From contig NZ_JAFIWA010000005.1 of NCBI RefSeq assembly GCF_018588945.1, positions 265,890-329,889 on the forward strand: 64,000 nucleotides of DNA. The letters run 5' to 3'. Positions 16,605 to 25,183 of this stretch are shown in pieces. The position numbers and the translations under genes are program-made. The notes below the pieces were generated by a model. The model saw only the letters and a list, made by a program, of their open reading frames with translations. It did no database searches and was not told the origin of the DNA. The stretch is from Microbacterium flavescens (GTDB lineage: Bacteria > Actinomycetota > Actinomycetes > Actinomycetales > Microbacteriaceae). The stretch's first letter is position 1; each line of letters starts with the position of its first letter.

Positions 16605-17996
16605 CTAGGACGCCGGCCCGCGGCACCAGGAGATCGCGAAGCCCGGCAACTCCCGGGATGCGCCGCCCTCGAGCGGGATGATTCGCGTCACCATGTCGCC
16701 GGGCATCGCGAGAACAGCGTCGTCGACGGCGTTCGTCGTGATGTCCGGTGCGATCGTGACGGCCACGAACCGTCCGCTCGGGGCTGCGCAGACCTGGATC
16801 ACGGCGTCCGAAACGGGGACATCTGCGAGGAGCCTCTCCGCCCCTGAATCGTCTGCCAAGACAAGGGCCTGACGGGAGAGGCTGCCTTCGTCGTCGATCG
16901 AGAGGTACGTCGACAGGATGCCGTGTCCGACGACCTTCTCGGCGGCGAAGGGCCGTCCGTACTCGGGGTGATCGGCGGCGGGCTCCGTTCGGTCGCCGGT
17001 GCGAAGATCCACCCGAGCGGGCCCCTCCTCGGTGCGCACATAGGCAACGGGCTCGTCGCGCGCGACCTCGTCGATCAGTGTCGCCTGACCCAGCCGAGTG
17101 GGCTCTCCGCCGGTCACGGGGTCGGCGACAAGGAGCTCCTTGCCGCGCGTGACGAGGAGGAGCGACCGTGTCCCCTGCACGAATCGAAAGTCATCGATAC
17201 GAGGATCGGCGGCTCCGAGATCGAGGCGCGAGGGCGGGGCCTCCGGGGTTGCTGTGGAGGAGAGATACACAACGGAGTCCCGCGCGGGCAGACCTTCGAT
17301 CGCGGGATCGGTCCACGTGTAGGCGATCCGATCGCCGGAATCCGATAATTGGAGCCGCGACAGCCGCCCGACTCCGGGCAGTTTCACCTCCACCGCCTCA
17401 CGACCGTCGACGGGAACGATCATGAGATCGGAGTCGCCCTGGTCGTTGATGGTCGAGACCACAAGGCCTCGGGGTGACTGCCGGAAGTCCTCGATGCGGG
17501 GGTGTTCGAACACCGTGACTCGATCGTCGTCGTCGAAATCTGAACGATAGATGCGGTCGTCGTCGGAGTCGGAACGCTCGAGCACGTGCACCTCGACGGC
17601 GGGCGTGTCCACGACTGTCTCGAACCGCGAGGTCGAGACGCCGGACAGGCCGGACACTCGGTCGACGGTGATCGTATACCGGGCTCCATCGGCGAGCGGC
17701 TCGCTGAAGCGGACGCCGACGCTGCGGCCCGACGTGTCGACGGCGAACGGGACGCTCGGAACCACCGTCACCTGACCGGCGCTCACGGTCGCGAGGGGCT
17801 GATTGGCCGTGAAGATGACGCGCGAGCCGCTCGTGCCGGCCGCTGCGATCGGGTCGGCGAGCACCGCCGTGACCCGTGGCCCTTGGGCCACGCTCGCGCC
17901 CGCGCCCAGTACGGCGACGAGCACGAGCGCACTCACGGAAGCCAGGAAGACAGCGAGGAAGGAGCGCCCGCGGCGAGCGGACGCCTCAATACTCAT
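16605..17996 (-). CDS. Secreted or membrane-anchored Ig-like plus beta-propeller-like protein
   Basis: This 463-residue protein begins with a hydrophobic signal or anchor (residues about 13-36). Next comes a bacterial Ig-like stretch (about 42-130: GSRVIFTANQPLATVSAGQVTV, ARYTITVDRVSGLSG). The rest repeats propeller-like blades (GDRIAYTWTD, IDDFRFVQGTRSLLLV, VAYVRTEEGPARVDL), resembling TolB/WD40-type repeats. It contains an acidic patch, SDSDDDRIYRSDFDDDDR. It is the third gene of the YcgR/YcgQ-like operon: ATG 17996 lies 11 nt inside the YcgQ-like gene and GGAGGATCC precedes it. A periplasm-side sensor or partner of that permease is possible but not shown. Confidence 0.75.
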   Translation of the reverse strand: MSIEASARRGRSFLAVFLASVSALVLVAVLGAGASVAQGPRVTAVLADPIAAAGTSGSRVIFTANQPLATVSAGQVTVVPSVPFAVDTSGRSVGVRFSEPLADGARYTITVDRVSGLSGVSTSRFETVVDTPAVEVHVLERSDSDDDRIYRSDFDDDDRVTVFEHPRIEDFRQSPRGLVVSTINDQGDSDLMIVPVDGREAVEVKLPGVGRLSRLQLSDSGDRIAYTWTDPAIEGLPARDSVVYLSSTATPEAPPSRLDLGAADPRIDDFRFVQGTRSLLLVTRGKELLVADPVTGGEPTRLGQATLIDEVARDEPVAYVRTEEGPARVDLRTGDRTEPAADHPEYGRPFAAEKVVGHGILSTYLSIDDEGSLSRQALVLADDSGAERLLADVPVSDAVIQVCAAPSGRFVAVTIAPDITTNAVDDAVLAMPGDMVTRIIPLEGGASRELPGFAISWCRGPAS

Positions 17997-18756
17997 AGGG
18001 ATCCTCCGGCACATCGACCGGCGTGACGGCGGTGGGATGGATGACGAGGTGGTCACGCTCCGACGCAACGGTGCCCTCGACCTTCACCCACTGGCCCACC
18101 TCGTGGACGCCGGCCCACCCCGCCTCGACGATGGGGAGCGTGGCGGGTTGCGCATCGATCACGCAGTGGGTGATCACGAGCCTGGTCAGGAGGAAGGCGT
18201 CCGGATCGTCGGGGTTGGGCGCGATGAACCCGGTCAGGTCGACGGCGTCACCCACGAACTGCTCCGGCGCGGTGGCGGTCGCGAAGACGGTGGACCAGTC
18301 AGGAACGCCGAAGTGGGCGGTGTCCCCGGATTGCGCGAGCATCACGATCTCCTCCCCTCCGAAGAGCGTCGGCGCGGTCGACGTGCGCGCGATGGCGAGG
18401 TCGACGGAGAGCACCGTCGGGTGCACGACGAGAGCAGCGAGCGTCACGAGCGTGGCCAGCACACCGCCTGTCATCGTCACGACGCCGGGCGTGCGCCGAC
18501 GCGGGTGCTCTCCGTCGGGGCCTTCGTGACTCGCGTCATGGTCATGGTCATGGTCGTGGTCGCGCTCGGCGCCGCGTCGGATGCCGAATGACGCGGCGAC
18601 GACCAGGATCGCGATCACGGACATCGTGACGGCGAACCAGGCGTTGGCCGGGTTGATGTAGAGATCGAGCTGACCGGTGAGTGCCAGAACGAGTGTCAGT
18701 ACGGCCAGGGCGCCGGCGATGCCGGCACCGAGCCACCGCTCCCACAGGTCACGCAA
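17986..18756 (-). CDS. YcgQ-like (DUF1980, TIGR03943) membrane protein with His-rich loop
   Basis: This 256-residue protein has two or more N-terminal membrane helices (residues about 8-55 and 92-115) and an extracytoplasmic C-terminal OB-like domain typical of the TIGR03943/DUF1980 family (DAVDLTGFIAPNPDDPDAFLLTRLVITHCVIDAQP). Between them lies a metal-binding-looking loop rich in His and Asp (DHDHDHDHDASHEG). Families of this kind are always paired with a YcgR permease, as here. The start is TTG at 18756, overlapping the permease stop by 8 nt; no ATG fits. A metal-related role is suggested by the His loop but is inference. Confidence 0.8.
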   Translation of the reverse strand: MRDLWERWLGAGIAGALAVLTLVLALTGQLDLYINPANAWFAVTMSVIAILVVAASFGIRRGAERDHDHDHDHDASHEGPDGEHPRRRTPGVVTMTGGVLATLVTLAALVVHPTVLSVDLAIARTSTAPTLFGGEEIVMLAQSGDTAHFGVPDWSTVFATATAPEQFVGDAVDLTGFIAPNPDDPDAFLLTRLVITHCVIDAQPATLPIVEAGWAGVHEVGQWVKVEGTVASERDHLVIHPTAVTPVDVPEDPYEY

Positions 18757-19825
18757 GGAGATTCACCGCCGTCCCGATCACGAACGCCGCGGGGATGACG
18801 ACGGCGACGATCCCGATCAGCACACGTGTGCGGAAGGTCGTGCGCATGAGCGCCAGCATCTTCACATCGATGAGTGGACCGACGATGAGGAAGGCGACGA
18901 TCGAACCCGGGGTGAAGGCGGAGGCGAATGAGAGCGCGAAGAAGGCGTCGACGTTGGAGCAGATCGCCACCACGAGCGCGAGCGAGGTCATCGCGAAGAT
19001 CGACAAGACCGGGTCGCTTCCGATCGCCAGCAGCACGTCCCGCGGAATGAGCACCTGGACAGCGCCCGCGATCGCCGAGCCGATCACGAGGGCCGGCATG
19101 ATGGCCCTCAACTCGACCACGGCCTGACGGACCGACCGATGCGCGCGCGTCTCGCTGGACTCGGCGGCGACGGCGTCGCAGGCGTCCCGGAAACTGGGGG
19201 TCAGGAGCGACGCGGGGTCGGGGTGACGGCTGTAGAGCCAGCCGATCAGATTCGCGATGAGGTATCCGCCGACGAGGCGTGCGACGAGAATCCCGTCGTC
19301 CCAGCCGAAGGCCTGATGGGTCGTGAGGATGACGATCGGGTTCACGATCGGCGCCGCGATCAGGAAGGTCAGCGTGTCGGGCACGCTGAGTCCGCGCATC
19401 ATGAGACCGCGCGCGAACGGCACGTTTCCGCACTCGCACACAGGGATGAGCATCCCGAGGAGAGACAGCACGGCTCGCCGCGCCCACGCGCGCCGGGGAA
19501 GCATCCGTTCGATGACGGTGGGGGGCACCCAGACCTGTATCACCACGGAGAGCAGGATGCCGAGGATGACGAACGGCAACGACTCGATCAGGACGCTGAC
19601 GGCGAGCGTGAGACCATCCTGCAGTCGAGCCGGCAGCGGGTCCCGGAAATACTGCTGCGGGAGAAGGACGATGCCGGTGAGCACGAACACACACGCGAGA
19701 CCGGCCATGACGCGCCGCGCACGCAAGGACCGCGTCGGACGACGATTCTGGGCGGGAAGGGTGGGGGTCGTGCGGCCGGGGATCGGCGAGCGCGGCCTCC
19801 ACTTCGTTTGACGTCGCTGTGCCAC
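18749..19825 (-). CDS. YcgR/YraQ-type permease (COG0701)
   Basis: This 358-residue membrane protein belongs to the COG0701 permeases, a family that includes the arsenical exporter ArsP. It has about eight hydrophobic segments. The hallmarks are LLGMLIPVCECGNVPFARGL (residues about 120-139) with the conserved CxC, APIVNPIVILTT, and AICSNVDAFFALSFASAFTPGSI near the end. The transported substrate is unknown. It heads a three-gene coupled operon with the YcgQ-like protein and the propeller-like protein. The GTG start at 19825 is preceded by AAAGACCCC; an internal Met at residue 40 is an alternative. Confidence 0.87.
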   Translation of the reverse strand: MAQRRQTKWRPRSPIPGRTTPTLPAQNRRPTRSLRARRVMAGLACVFVLTGIVLLPQQYFRDPLPARLQDGLTLAVSVLIESLPFVILGILLSVVIQVWVPPTVIERMLPRRAWARRAVLSLLGMLIPVCECGNVPFARGLMMRGLSVPDTLTFLIAAPIVNPIVILTTHQAFGWDDGILVARLVGGYLIANLIGWLYSRHPDPASLLTPSFRDACDAVAAESSETRAHRSVRQAVVELRAIMPALVIGSAIAGAVQVLIPRDVLLAIGSDPVLSIFAMTSLALVVAICSNVDAFFALSFASAFTPGSIVAFLIVGPLIDVKMLALMRTTFRTRVLIGIVAVVIPAAFVIGTAVNLLA

Positions 19826-19861
19826 GGGGTCTTTCGGTCGTTCGGAGTGACGGAAGGGAGG

Positions 19862-19896
19862 GGCGGGGTGCCGGTGGAGTTCACCGGCACCCCGCC
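19862..19896. terminator. Perfect 15-bp terminator hairpin after the arabinofuranosidase gene
   Basis: GGCGGGGTGCCGGTG (19862-19876) pairs perfectly with 19882-19896 around the loop GAGTT. It starts 6 nt after the GH127 stop codon and insulates the co-directional permease operon. There is no T-tract, as is common in actinobacteria. Confidence 0.85.
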
Positions 19897-19901
19897 TGAC
19901 G

Positions 19902-22900
19902 CTAGTTGGCCATGCAGCTCATCGCCGAATACTCAACGGTGTGGCTGCTGGTCACCTCCTCGCCGCCGATCGAACCCGAGAGCTCAACCGCCACGCTGCC
20001 CGCGGAGACAGACGGCAGGCGCGTCGTGAACGACTGCGCCGCAGTCTTACCGGGGGCGAGCTGCGCCCAGGTCTTGTCGCCGAATGCTGACCGCAGGGTG
20101 GCTCGGACAGCCACATCGTTGACGTTGGTCGCCTGCACCACCAGGATCGTCTTTCCGCCGATGCAGCGCTTCGAGACGGTCGCCTCGACGCTGAGCGCCG
20201 GAGCAGCCTGTTCACGCACCACCACGGTGTACGGCGTGGTGGTGACGTGATCCTGTGCGATCGAGTTGATCGTCAGGGTCTTCTCCACACCCGGTTCGAG
20301 CTCCACCGTGCGCGGCTGCGTGTCATCGACGAGGATGTCTCCGAATTTCACGAGACCGCTGGGCACACTCGGAGTCGCGCGGAACGACACGGAGTCGGTC
20401 CCGACCGGGACATTGACGACGTACGACGTCGTCGCCGGATCGAACGTCGGCGCCAGGGTGCCACCGTCGACGGAGAGCGCGGAGAGTGCCGAGGCGGTGC
20501 TGTACTCAGCAGGGCGCGACGTGTACACGCCGAACACACCGCCGACGAAGCTCCCGGTCGACTGATACCGCACCGTGATGACGGGGATCCGATCGCCGTT
20601 CGCGTCGAGCACGGGCTCACCGTTCGCGTCGACCTTGTACCGCACGTTCTCCGCGGTCAGGTACTTCGCGGGGATCTGGTCACGCACCTCGTAGAACACG
20701 CCGCTGCCGGCAGCGTTCGTGATCTGCTGCGTCTTGAACAGCTCGTCGTTGAGGTACACCTGGAAGCTCCGACCGTTGTCTCCGGAGAAGTAGGTGGTCT
20801 CCAGGAAGTTGGCCGTCTCCGACGGGGCTACAGCCATGTCGTAGCTGAACCAGGCGCCGGAGTTGCCGTGACGGTACTGCCGACCGTTGTGCACACCGAC
20901 ACTCGTGTTGCCCGACGTCTTCAGGTTCTTCGCCGCCTCACCGTTGTTGTTGTCGAAAGTGGTGAGAGTGTCGATGAAACGCTCGGAGGCGCGAAGACGC
21001 TGCTTCTCCTCGAGGATCGCCTGCTGCGATGCAGCAGAGTCGGGGACCTCGAAGTTCATGTAGATGCCGTACCGGTTCCCGTGCTGGGAGTAGTGCGGCG
21101 TGTACACGAGATCCTGACCGTCACGGGTGCCGTTCAGCCGGAACTGAACCTCGCCCGCGGAGTTGTCCTCGATGCGCTCCACATTCTGGGCGACGTCGTC
21201 ATACCAGTCCTGCGTCGTCGGAGTCCCCACCGTGATCGACTGCTGGACGGCGTTCGAGGGCGCGAGCGCGATGCGCACGCTCACCCCGACGCTTCCCCAG
21301 CCGGTCATGTTCTCGGTTCCGAGATCGGTGCTGAGAACGGCCGGACCGTACTTGAACGCCACGAAGTCCGCGTTGTCAGGTGTGTCGTAAGCCACGACCT
21401 CCATGGGCGTTGTCAGCTGGATGCTGTCCCCGGCTGCGACCTCGTCGAGCACGATGTATCCGCCCGAGATGCGCGGGGTGACTGTCTCGCCGTTGACGAC
21501 CAGGACCGGGTCACCGGCTACCCAGTCGGGAACGCGCAACCGCAGAGTCGCGCCTTCGGCAAGGGCTTCACCGTCGACCGCCGCCACCGAGATGGTGACG
21601 GTGTCGTCGTTCGGGAAGTTCGCCTCCTGCGTGATCCGCATATTGCTGTCCGAGTGGTCGTACGTCGAGCTGAAGTACAAGTTCACCCAGACGGTCTTGT
21701 CGCGGGAGAAGTACAGCGTGTCGGCGAGCTTGGAGAAGTTCTCCATGCCGGTGCCGATGCAGCACCAGAACAGCTGGGACTCGTTCGGCGTCGGCCCGTA
21801 GACCTTGTAATAGCCCGGCGCCATCGGGTTGAAGTACATGCTCATGCCCGTATCGGGATTCTGCGAGGACAAGATCGTGTTGATGAACGTGTTCTCGTAG
21901 TAATGCATGTACTGGACGTCCTGCGTCACCTTGAACAGCTCTCGAGCGAGCTTGAGCATGTTGTACTCATTGCACGTCTCGGCTGTCTGCGGGTTGCCGG
22001 TCGCCCCCTGCTGAGTGGCATAGCGCCACAAGGTGTCCGGTGCACGGAAGTGCTCGGACTGACTGTTCGCGCCCGTCACATACGTGTGATGGTCGACGAC
22101 GATGTCGAAGAAGTTCTGCGCCGCCGTCAGGTACATCCCGAGATTCGTCTTCTCCGCTGCCGTCAGCATCTCGTAGTACTCGGGGTTCTGAGTGAACACC
22201 GTGTAGCGCTTCAAAGCCCCGATGAACTTCGGGATGGTCGTGTTCGCGTGCCGGCCTGCGAGGACATCGTTGCCGTTGGCGAGCGACTGGAACAGCGAAA
22301 CCTCGTCGAAGCGCTCCGCGGCGAGCTTGAAGTGCGGATTGCCGCCGGAGACGTCGAAGAGCTCGTAGAGCGCCTCGTTCATCCCGCCGTATTCGGTGCC
22401 GAGAAGGGTCGCGGTGTTGGTCAGCGTCGAGACGCGACCGTGCATGTACTCACCGAAGCCCTCCGCCACATCGAGTGCTGCTGCGCCAACCGGTCCATCC
22501 ACATACTCGTACGCGTCGAGAAGACCCGCGAGCACCTTGTGGAGGTTGTAGTAGGGGACGATGACCTGATCATCGGAGGTGCCGCGACCTTCGACCGCGT
22601 CGAGCGCCGAGTCCCGGAACGGCCCGACATAGCCCGCCCGCGTCGTGTCCTCGTAGCTGGCCTGGACGTCACGGAGCCCGTAGACGAGGCCCTCGAGGTC
22701 TGCGAGCAGCTCTGCTTTCGTTTCCGCGTCATCGGTGTTCGCGTAGTTCATCGCGAGAGCCGACATGTAGTGACCGAACGAGTGTCCGCGGAAGTTCCAC
22801 GTCACTGAGCCGTTCTCCCACCCGGGGTAGCTCGTCGTGCTGATCGGGAACGCGCCCGGCTTGTAGGTGTTGGCCGTGACGCGGAACCAGTGCAGGTAGC

Positions 22901-24107
22901 GCTCGGGGTCCAGGCTCTGGAGGTACTCGATCTCCTTCTGCTGGGCGTTCACGAGGTAATCGTCGACGAGCTCGACGTCCTCGAGACCGGTGTCCTGGAT
23001 CGGTGCGATGTCGGCGGGGACCACCACCTCGAAGGTGCGCTCCGTCGAAGGGCCACCGACGTAGGACACGCGCGCAGTGAGCGTGACTGTCACGTCATCG
23101 TCGCCCGCCTCGGGGCGGACCAGAGTGCCATTCTCGCTGATCACCTCAGGGGTGTCCGAGCTCCACTGCACGCGGGAACCGTTGGACGCCGTCGTCGGCA
23201 GGACGAGGCTGGATGTCGCGACCGACGGAACCGTCAGAGTCTGTGCAGCAGCGGCGGCAAGAGCGGCGCGGTCGACCTGGCCGCCGCCGTCCTCATACAG
23301 CGCGACGATGCCGGCAAGATCAGCCGTGCCGTCGTAGAGACGATAGTCGTCGAGCGCGCTGGTCAAGTAGCCGCCGTTGTAGTTGGGGCCGTTGTATCCG
23401 ATCGACTTCGGCAGAGCGGGCGTGGCCTCCTTGATGATGCCCGTCGAGCTGGCGCTCGTCGCCGTCTGCACGCTCGTGGTGACCTTCGCGCCGTTGCGGT
23501 AGAGACCGAACTCCTTGCTGGCGCTGTTGTAGGTCGCGGCGATGTGAGTCCACTGGCCGACGGGGAAGAACGCAGCACGGTCGGTCGTGGCGGCGCGCAC
23601 CTCGTGCGGCAAGCCCGTGCCTGCGCCGAAGGAGAACAGCAGCGGGTTCGTCGCACTCACCGACGAGACGTACCACCCATCGCTGTTGTACGCACGCTTG
23701 TTCCACGAGATGAGCTGCTCACCCGTCATGGACTGGGTCGGGTTGAACCAGAACGAAACGGTCAGGTTTGCGGGCACGAGTTCACTGGCCGTGCCGAGGT
23801 CGAGGAACGTGTTCCCGTTGAGCTTGAGGCCCTTGGTGCCGGGCTTAGCCCCGTCGATGTACGTGTGGTTGAGTGTGGTGCTGCCGTTGTGGCCCTTGAG
23901 CGCGGTCGGGTGGGCGAGCGGGCTGCTGTCGGCTACCGAGTCCTCGAACAGCAGTTCGAGCACAGGGTCTCCCAGCCCGAAGTCATCGACGGCGTGCGCT
24001 GGGCTGACCGCTCCCAGCATCAGTGCGCCGGCTGTCGCGGCGGAGAGCGCTGAGACAAGCGATCTACGCACGCCGACCCGGCGATTCTTGCGCGGTTTGG
24101 TGAACAA
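19902..24107 (-). CDS. Secreted multidomain GH127 beta-L-arabinofuranosidase
   Basis: This 1401-residue secreted enzyme should release beta-L-arabinofuranose from plant glycans or glycoproteins. Order: signal peptide (1-39, ending SPAHA), LamG-like jelly roll (about 45-235), atrophied Ig-like domain (about 240-345), GH127 catalytic alpha-barrel (about 350-900), beta-rich C-terminal part, cadherin-like beta-sandwich (near 1245-1340, SALSALSVDGGTLAPTFDP), and a last domain with two Cys. Catalytic zinc-Cys site: E710-T-C712 (AETCNEYNML) and C782-C783 (FWCCIGTG); C782 is the expected nucleophile. The start is TTG at 24107 with GGAGG 6 nt upstream; the longer Met frame lacks a ribosome site. Base use is visibly less GC-extreme than in neighbours, hinting at transfer. 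Confidence 0.9.
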   Translation of the reverse strand: MFTKPRKNRRVGVRRSLVSALSAATAGALMLGAVSPAHAVDDFGLGDPVLELLFEDSVADSSPLAHPTALKGHNGSTTLNHTYIDGAKPGTKGLKLNGNTFLDLGTASELVPANLTVSFWFNPTQSMTGEQLISWNKRAYNSDGWYVSSVSATNPLLFSFGAGTGLPHEVRAATTDRAAFFPVGQWTHIAATYNSASKEFGLYRNGAKVTTSVQTATSASSTGIIKEATPALPKSIGYNGPNYNGGYLTSALDDYRLYDGTADLAGIVALYEDGGGQVDRAALAAAAAQTLTVPSVATSSLVLPTTASNGSRVQWSSDTPEVISENGTLVRPEAGDDDVTVTLTARVSYVGGPSTERTFEVVVPADIAPIQDTGLEDVELVDDYLVNAQQKEIEYLQSLDPERYLHWFRVTANTYKPGAFPISTTSYPGWENGSVTWNFRGHSFGHYMSALAMNYANTDDAETKAELLADLEGLVYGLRDVQASYEDTTRAGYVGPFRDSALDAVEGRGTSDDQVIVPYYNLHKVLAGLLDAYEYVDGPVGAAALDVAEGFGEYMHGRVSTLTNTATLLGTEYGGMNEALYELFDVSGGNPHFKLAAERFDEVSLFQSLANGNDVLAGRHANTTIPKFIGALKRYTVFTQNPEYYEMLTAAEKTNLGMYLTAAQNFFDIVVDHHTYVTGANSQSEHFRAPDTLWRYATQQGATGNPQTAETCNEYNMLKLARELFKVTQDVQYMHYYENTFINTILSSQNPDTGMSMYFNPMAPGYYKVYGPTPNESQLFWCCIGTGMENFSKLADTLYFSRDKTVWVNLYFSSTYDHSDSNMRITQEANFPNDDTVTISVAAVDGEALAEGATLRLRVPDWVAGDPVLVVNGETVTPRISGGYIVLDEVAAGDSIQLTTPMEVVAYDTPDNADFVAFKYGPAVLSTDLGTENMTGWGSVGVSVRIALAPSNAVQQSITVGTPTTQDWYDDVAQNVERIEDNSAGEVQFRLNGTRDGQDLVYTPHYSQHGNRYGIYMNFEVPDSAASQQAILEEKQRLRASERFIDTLTTFDNNNGEAAKNLKTSGNTSVGVHNGRQYRHGNSGAWFSYDMAVAPSETANFLETTYFSGDNGRSFQVYLNDELFKTQQITNAAGSGVFYEVRDQIPAKYLTAENVRYKVDANGEPVLDANGDRIPVITVRYQSTGSFVGGVFGVYTSRPAEYSTASALSALSVDGGTLAPTFDPATTSYVVNVPVGTDSVSFRATPSVPSGLVKFGDILVDDTQPRTVELEPGVEKTLTINSIAQDHVTTTPYTVVVREQAAPALSVEATVSKRCIGGKTILVVQATNVNDVAVRATLRSAFGDKTWAQLAPGKTAAQSFTTRLPSVSAGSVAVELSGSIGGEEVTSSHTVEYSAMSCMAN

Positions 24108-24134
24108 TCCAACCTCCGTGTTGGTGGTTCGAAC

Positions 24135-24177
24135 GGTTGATCGACCGAATGAACGATTCCGGTTTGGTTTATCGACC
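24135..24177. promoter_or_regulatory. Paired near-palindromic boxes upstream of the arabinofuranosidase gene
   Basis: GGTTGATCGACC (24135-24146) and GGTTTATCGACC (24166-24177) are near-palindromes 31 bp apart, about three helical turns. They lie 28-70 nt before the TTG start. They look like sites for a dimeric regulator that is not encoded in this window. Confidence 0.5.
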
Positions 24178-24228
24178 AACCTTGGCGAGGAAGCTTCGTC
24201 GCTCCACGCCGATTGGCCAGCTCGCACC

Positions 24229-24266
24229 TTGTGAGCGCTAACGACTGGCAGAAAGTTACCGCTAAC
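24229..24266. promoter_or_regulatory. Two LacI-family operator-like boxes
   Basis: TTGTGAGCGCTAAC (24229-24242) contains the AGCGCT core typical of LacI-family operators. GTTACCGCTAAC (24255-24266) is a second, related palindrome. The centres are about 25 bp apart. They lie about 120-160 nt before the GH127 gene and suggest sugar-controlled repression. Confidence 0.55.
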
Positions 24267-24413
24267 TACGCACGCTCGTCAATGATCCGACGCTGTTGGT
24301 CGCCGGCAGGCGCCCCCGAGCTCCGCCGCCGACAGCGAAGAGCGCCCGTGCCCGTGGCCTTGTCCTGTGCCGGAGCGGGCCGCACACTGGAGTCCCCGAG
24401 CGAGGAGCCTGCC

Positions 24414-25001
24414 GTGACGAGTCCGCACGTGATCAAACCGCTCAGCCCCGACACCTTCCCGGCGTGGCTGGCTCTGGCGGAGAAGCACAACGGGGTGTGG
24501 GGCGGGTGCTACTGCTCGTACTTCCATGGCGACACCGAGCACACCGTGAAGCGCGAGCACGACGGACCGACGTTCAAACGGCGACTCGTGGCGGAGGGCG
24601 TCGCGCACGCGGCGCTGGTCTTCGACGGCGACGACGCGATCGCGTGGTGCCAGTACGGCAGCCCCGAGGAGCTCCCGGGCATCTATCACCGCAAACAGTA
24701 CGACGCAGGCGAGACGAATCCGGCACCGTGGCGCATCACGTGCTTCTTCGTCGACCGGGATCACCGACGGTCGGGAGTGGCGCGCGAGGCCCTCGACGGC
24801 GCGCTCGAGCTGATCTCACGGGCCGGCGGGGGCGAAGTCGTCTCCTTCCCCAACGAGCTCCTGCCCGGCAAGAGGACGTCGTCCTCGTTCCTGCACAACG
24901 GCACGAGGGCGATGTTCGAGAAGGCGGGGTTCACCTTCGAGCGGCACATCGGGAAGAGCAAGACGGTGATGCGGATCACCGTCCCGCCCGCCACCCCCTG
25001 A
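24414..25001 (+). CDS. GNAT-family N-acetyltransferase
   Basis: This 195-residue protein has a GNAT fold. The acetyl-CoA motif reads FFVDRDHRRSGVAREALDGAL (residues about 105-125), with the R-x-x-G-x-A loop. The start contains HNGVWGGCYCSYFH, a Cys-rich stretch typical of one actinobacterial GNAT subgroup. The acceptor is unknown. GTG at 24414 is the best start: GAGGAG lies 8 nt upstream. The longer frame from 24213 runs through the operator region of the GH127 gene and is not used. Confidence 0.82.
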   Translation: MTSPHVIKPLSPDTFPAWLALAEKHNGVWGGCYCSYFHGDTEHTVKREHDGPTFKRRLVAEGVAHAALVFDGDDAIAWCQYGSPEELPGIYHRKQYDAGETNPAPWRITCFFVDRDHRRSGVAREALDGALELISRAGGGEVVSFPNELLPGKRTSSSFLHNGTRAMFEKAGFTFERHIGKSKTVMRITVPPATP

Positions 25002-25056
25002 CGACCGGGGGCTCCAGCAGCGAAGGTGCCGCGCGGTCCCGCGTGAGGGCTTCCCT

Positions 25057-25084
25057 TTGACCTCGGAGCGCCGTCACCTAGACT
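25057..25084 (+). promoter_or_regulatory. Sigma-A-type promoter of the vWA gene
   Basis: TTGACC (25057-25062), a 16-bp spacer and TAGACT (25079-25084) form a good promoter. It leaves a leader of about 95 nt before the GTG at 25184. The leader is C-rich and I see no clear structure in it. Confidence 0.5.
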
Positions 25085-25183
25085 CCCCCTGAAGTATCCC
25101 CCCTCCCGAACCACGGTGCCGTACACCGCAGATACGACGCCGTATCCCCCCACAAGCGGGCTCCCCACCCGCCGTTCATCGGA

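Noticed and set aside
20247..22808. 850-codon plus-strand frame antisense to the arabinofuranosidase
   Set aside because: The frame is a mirror of high-GC codon use; the opposite strand encodes a full GH127 enzyme with signal peptide and catalytic site.
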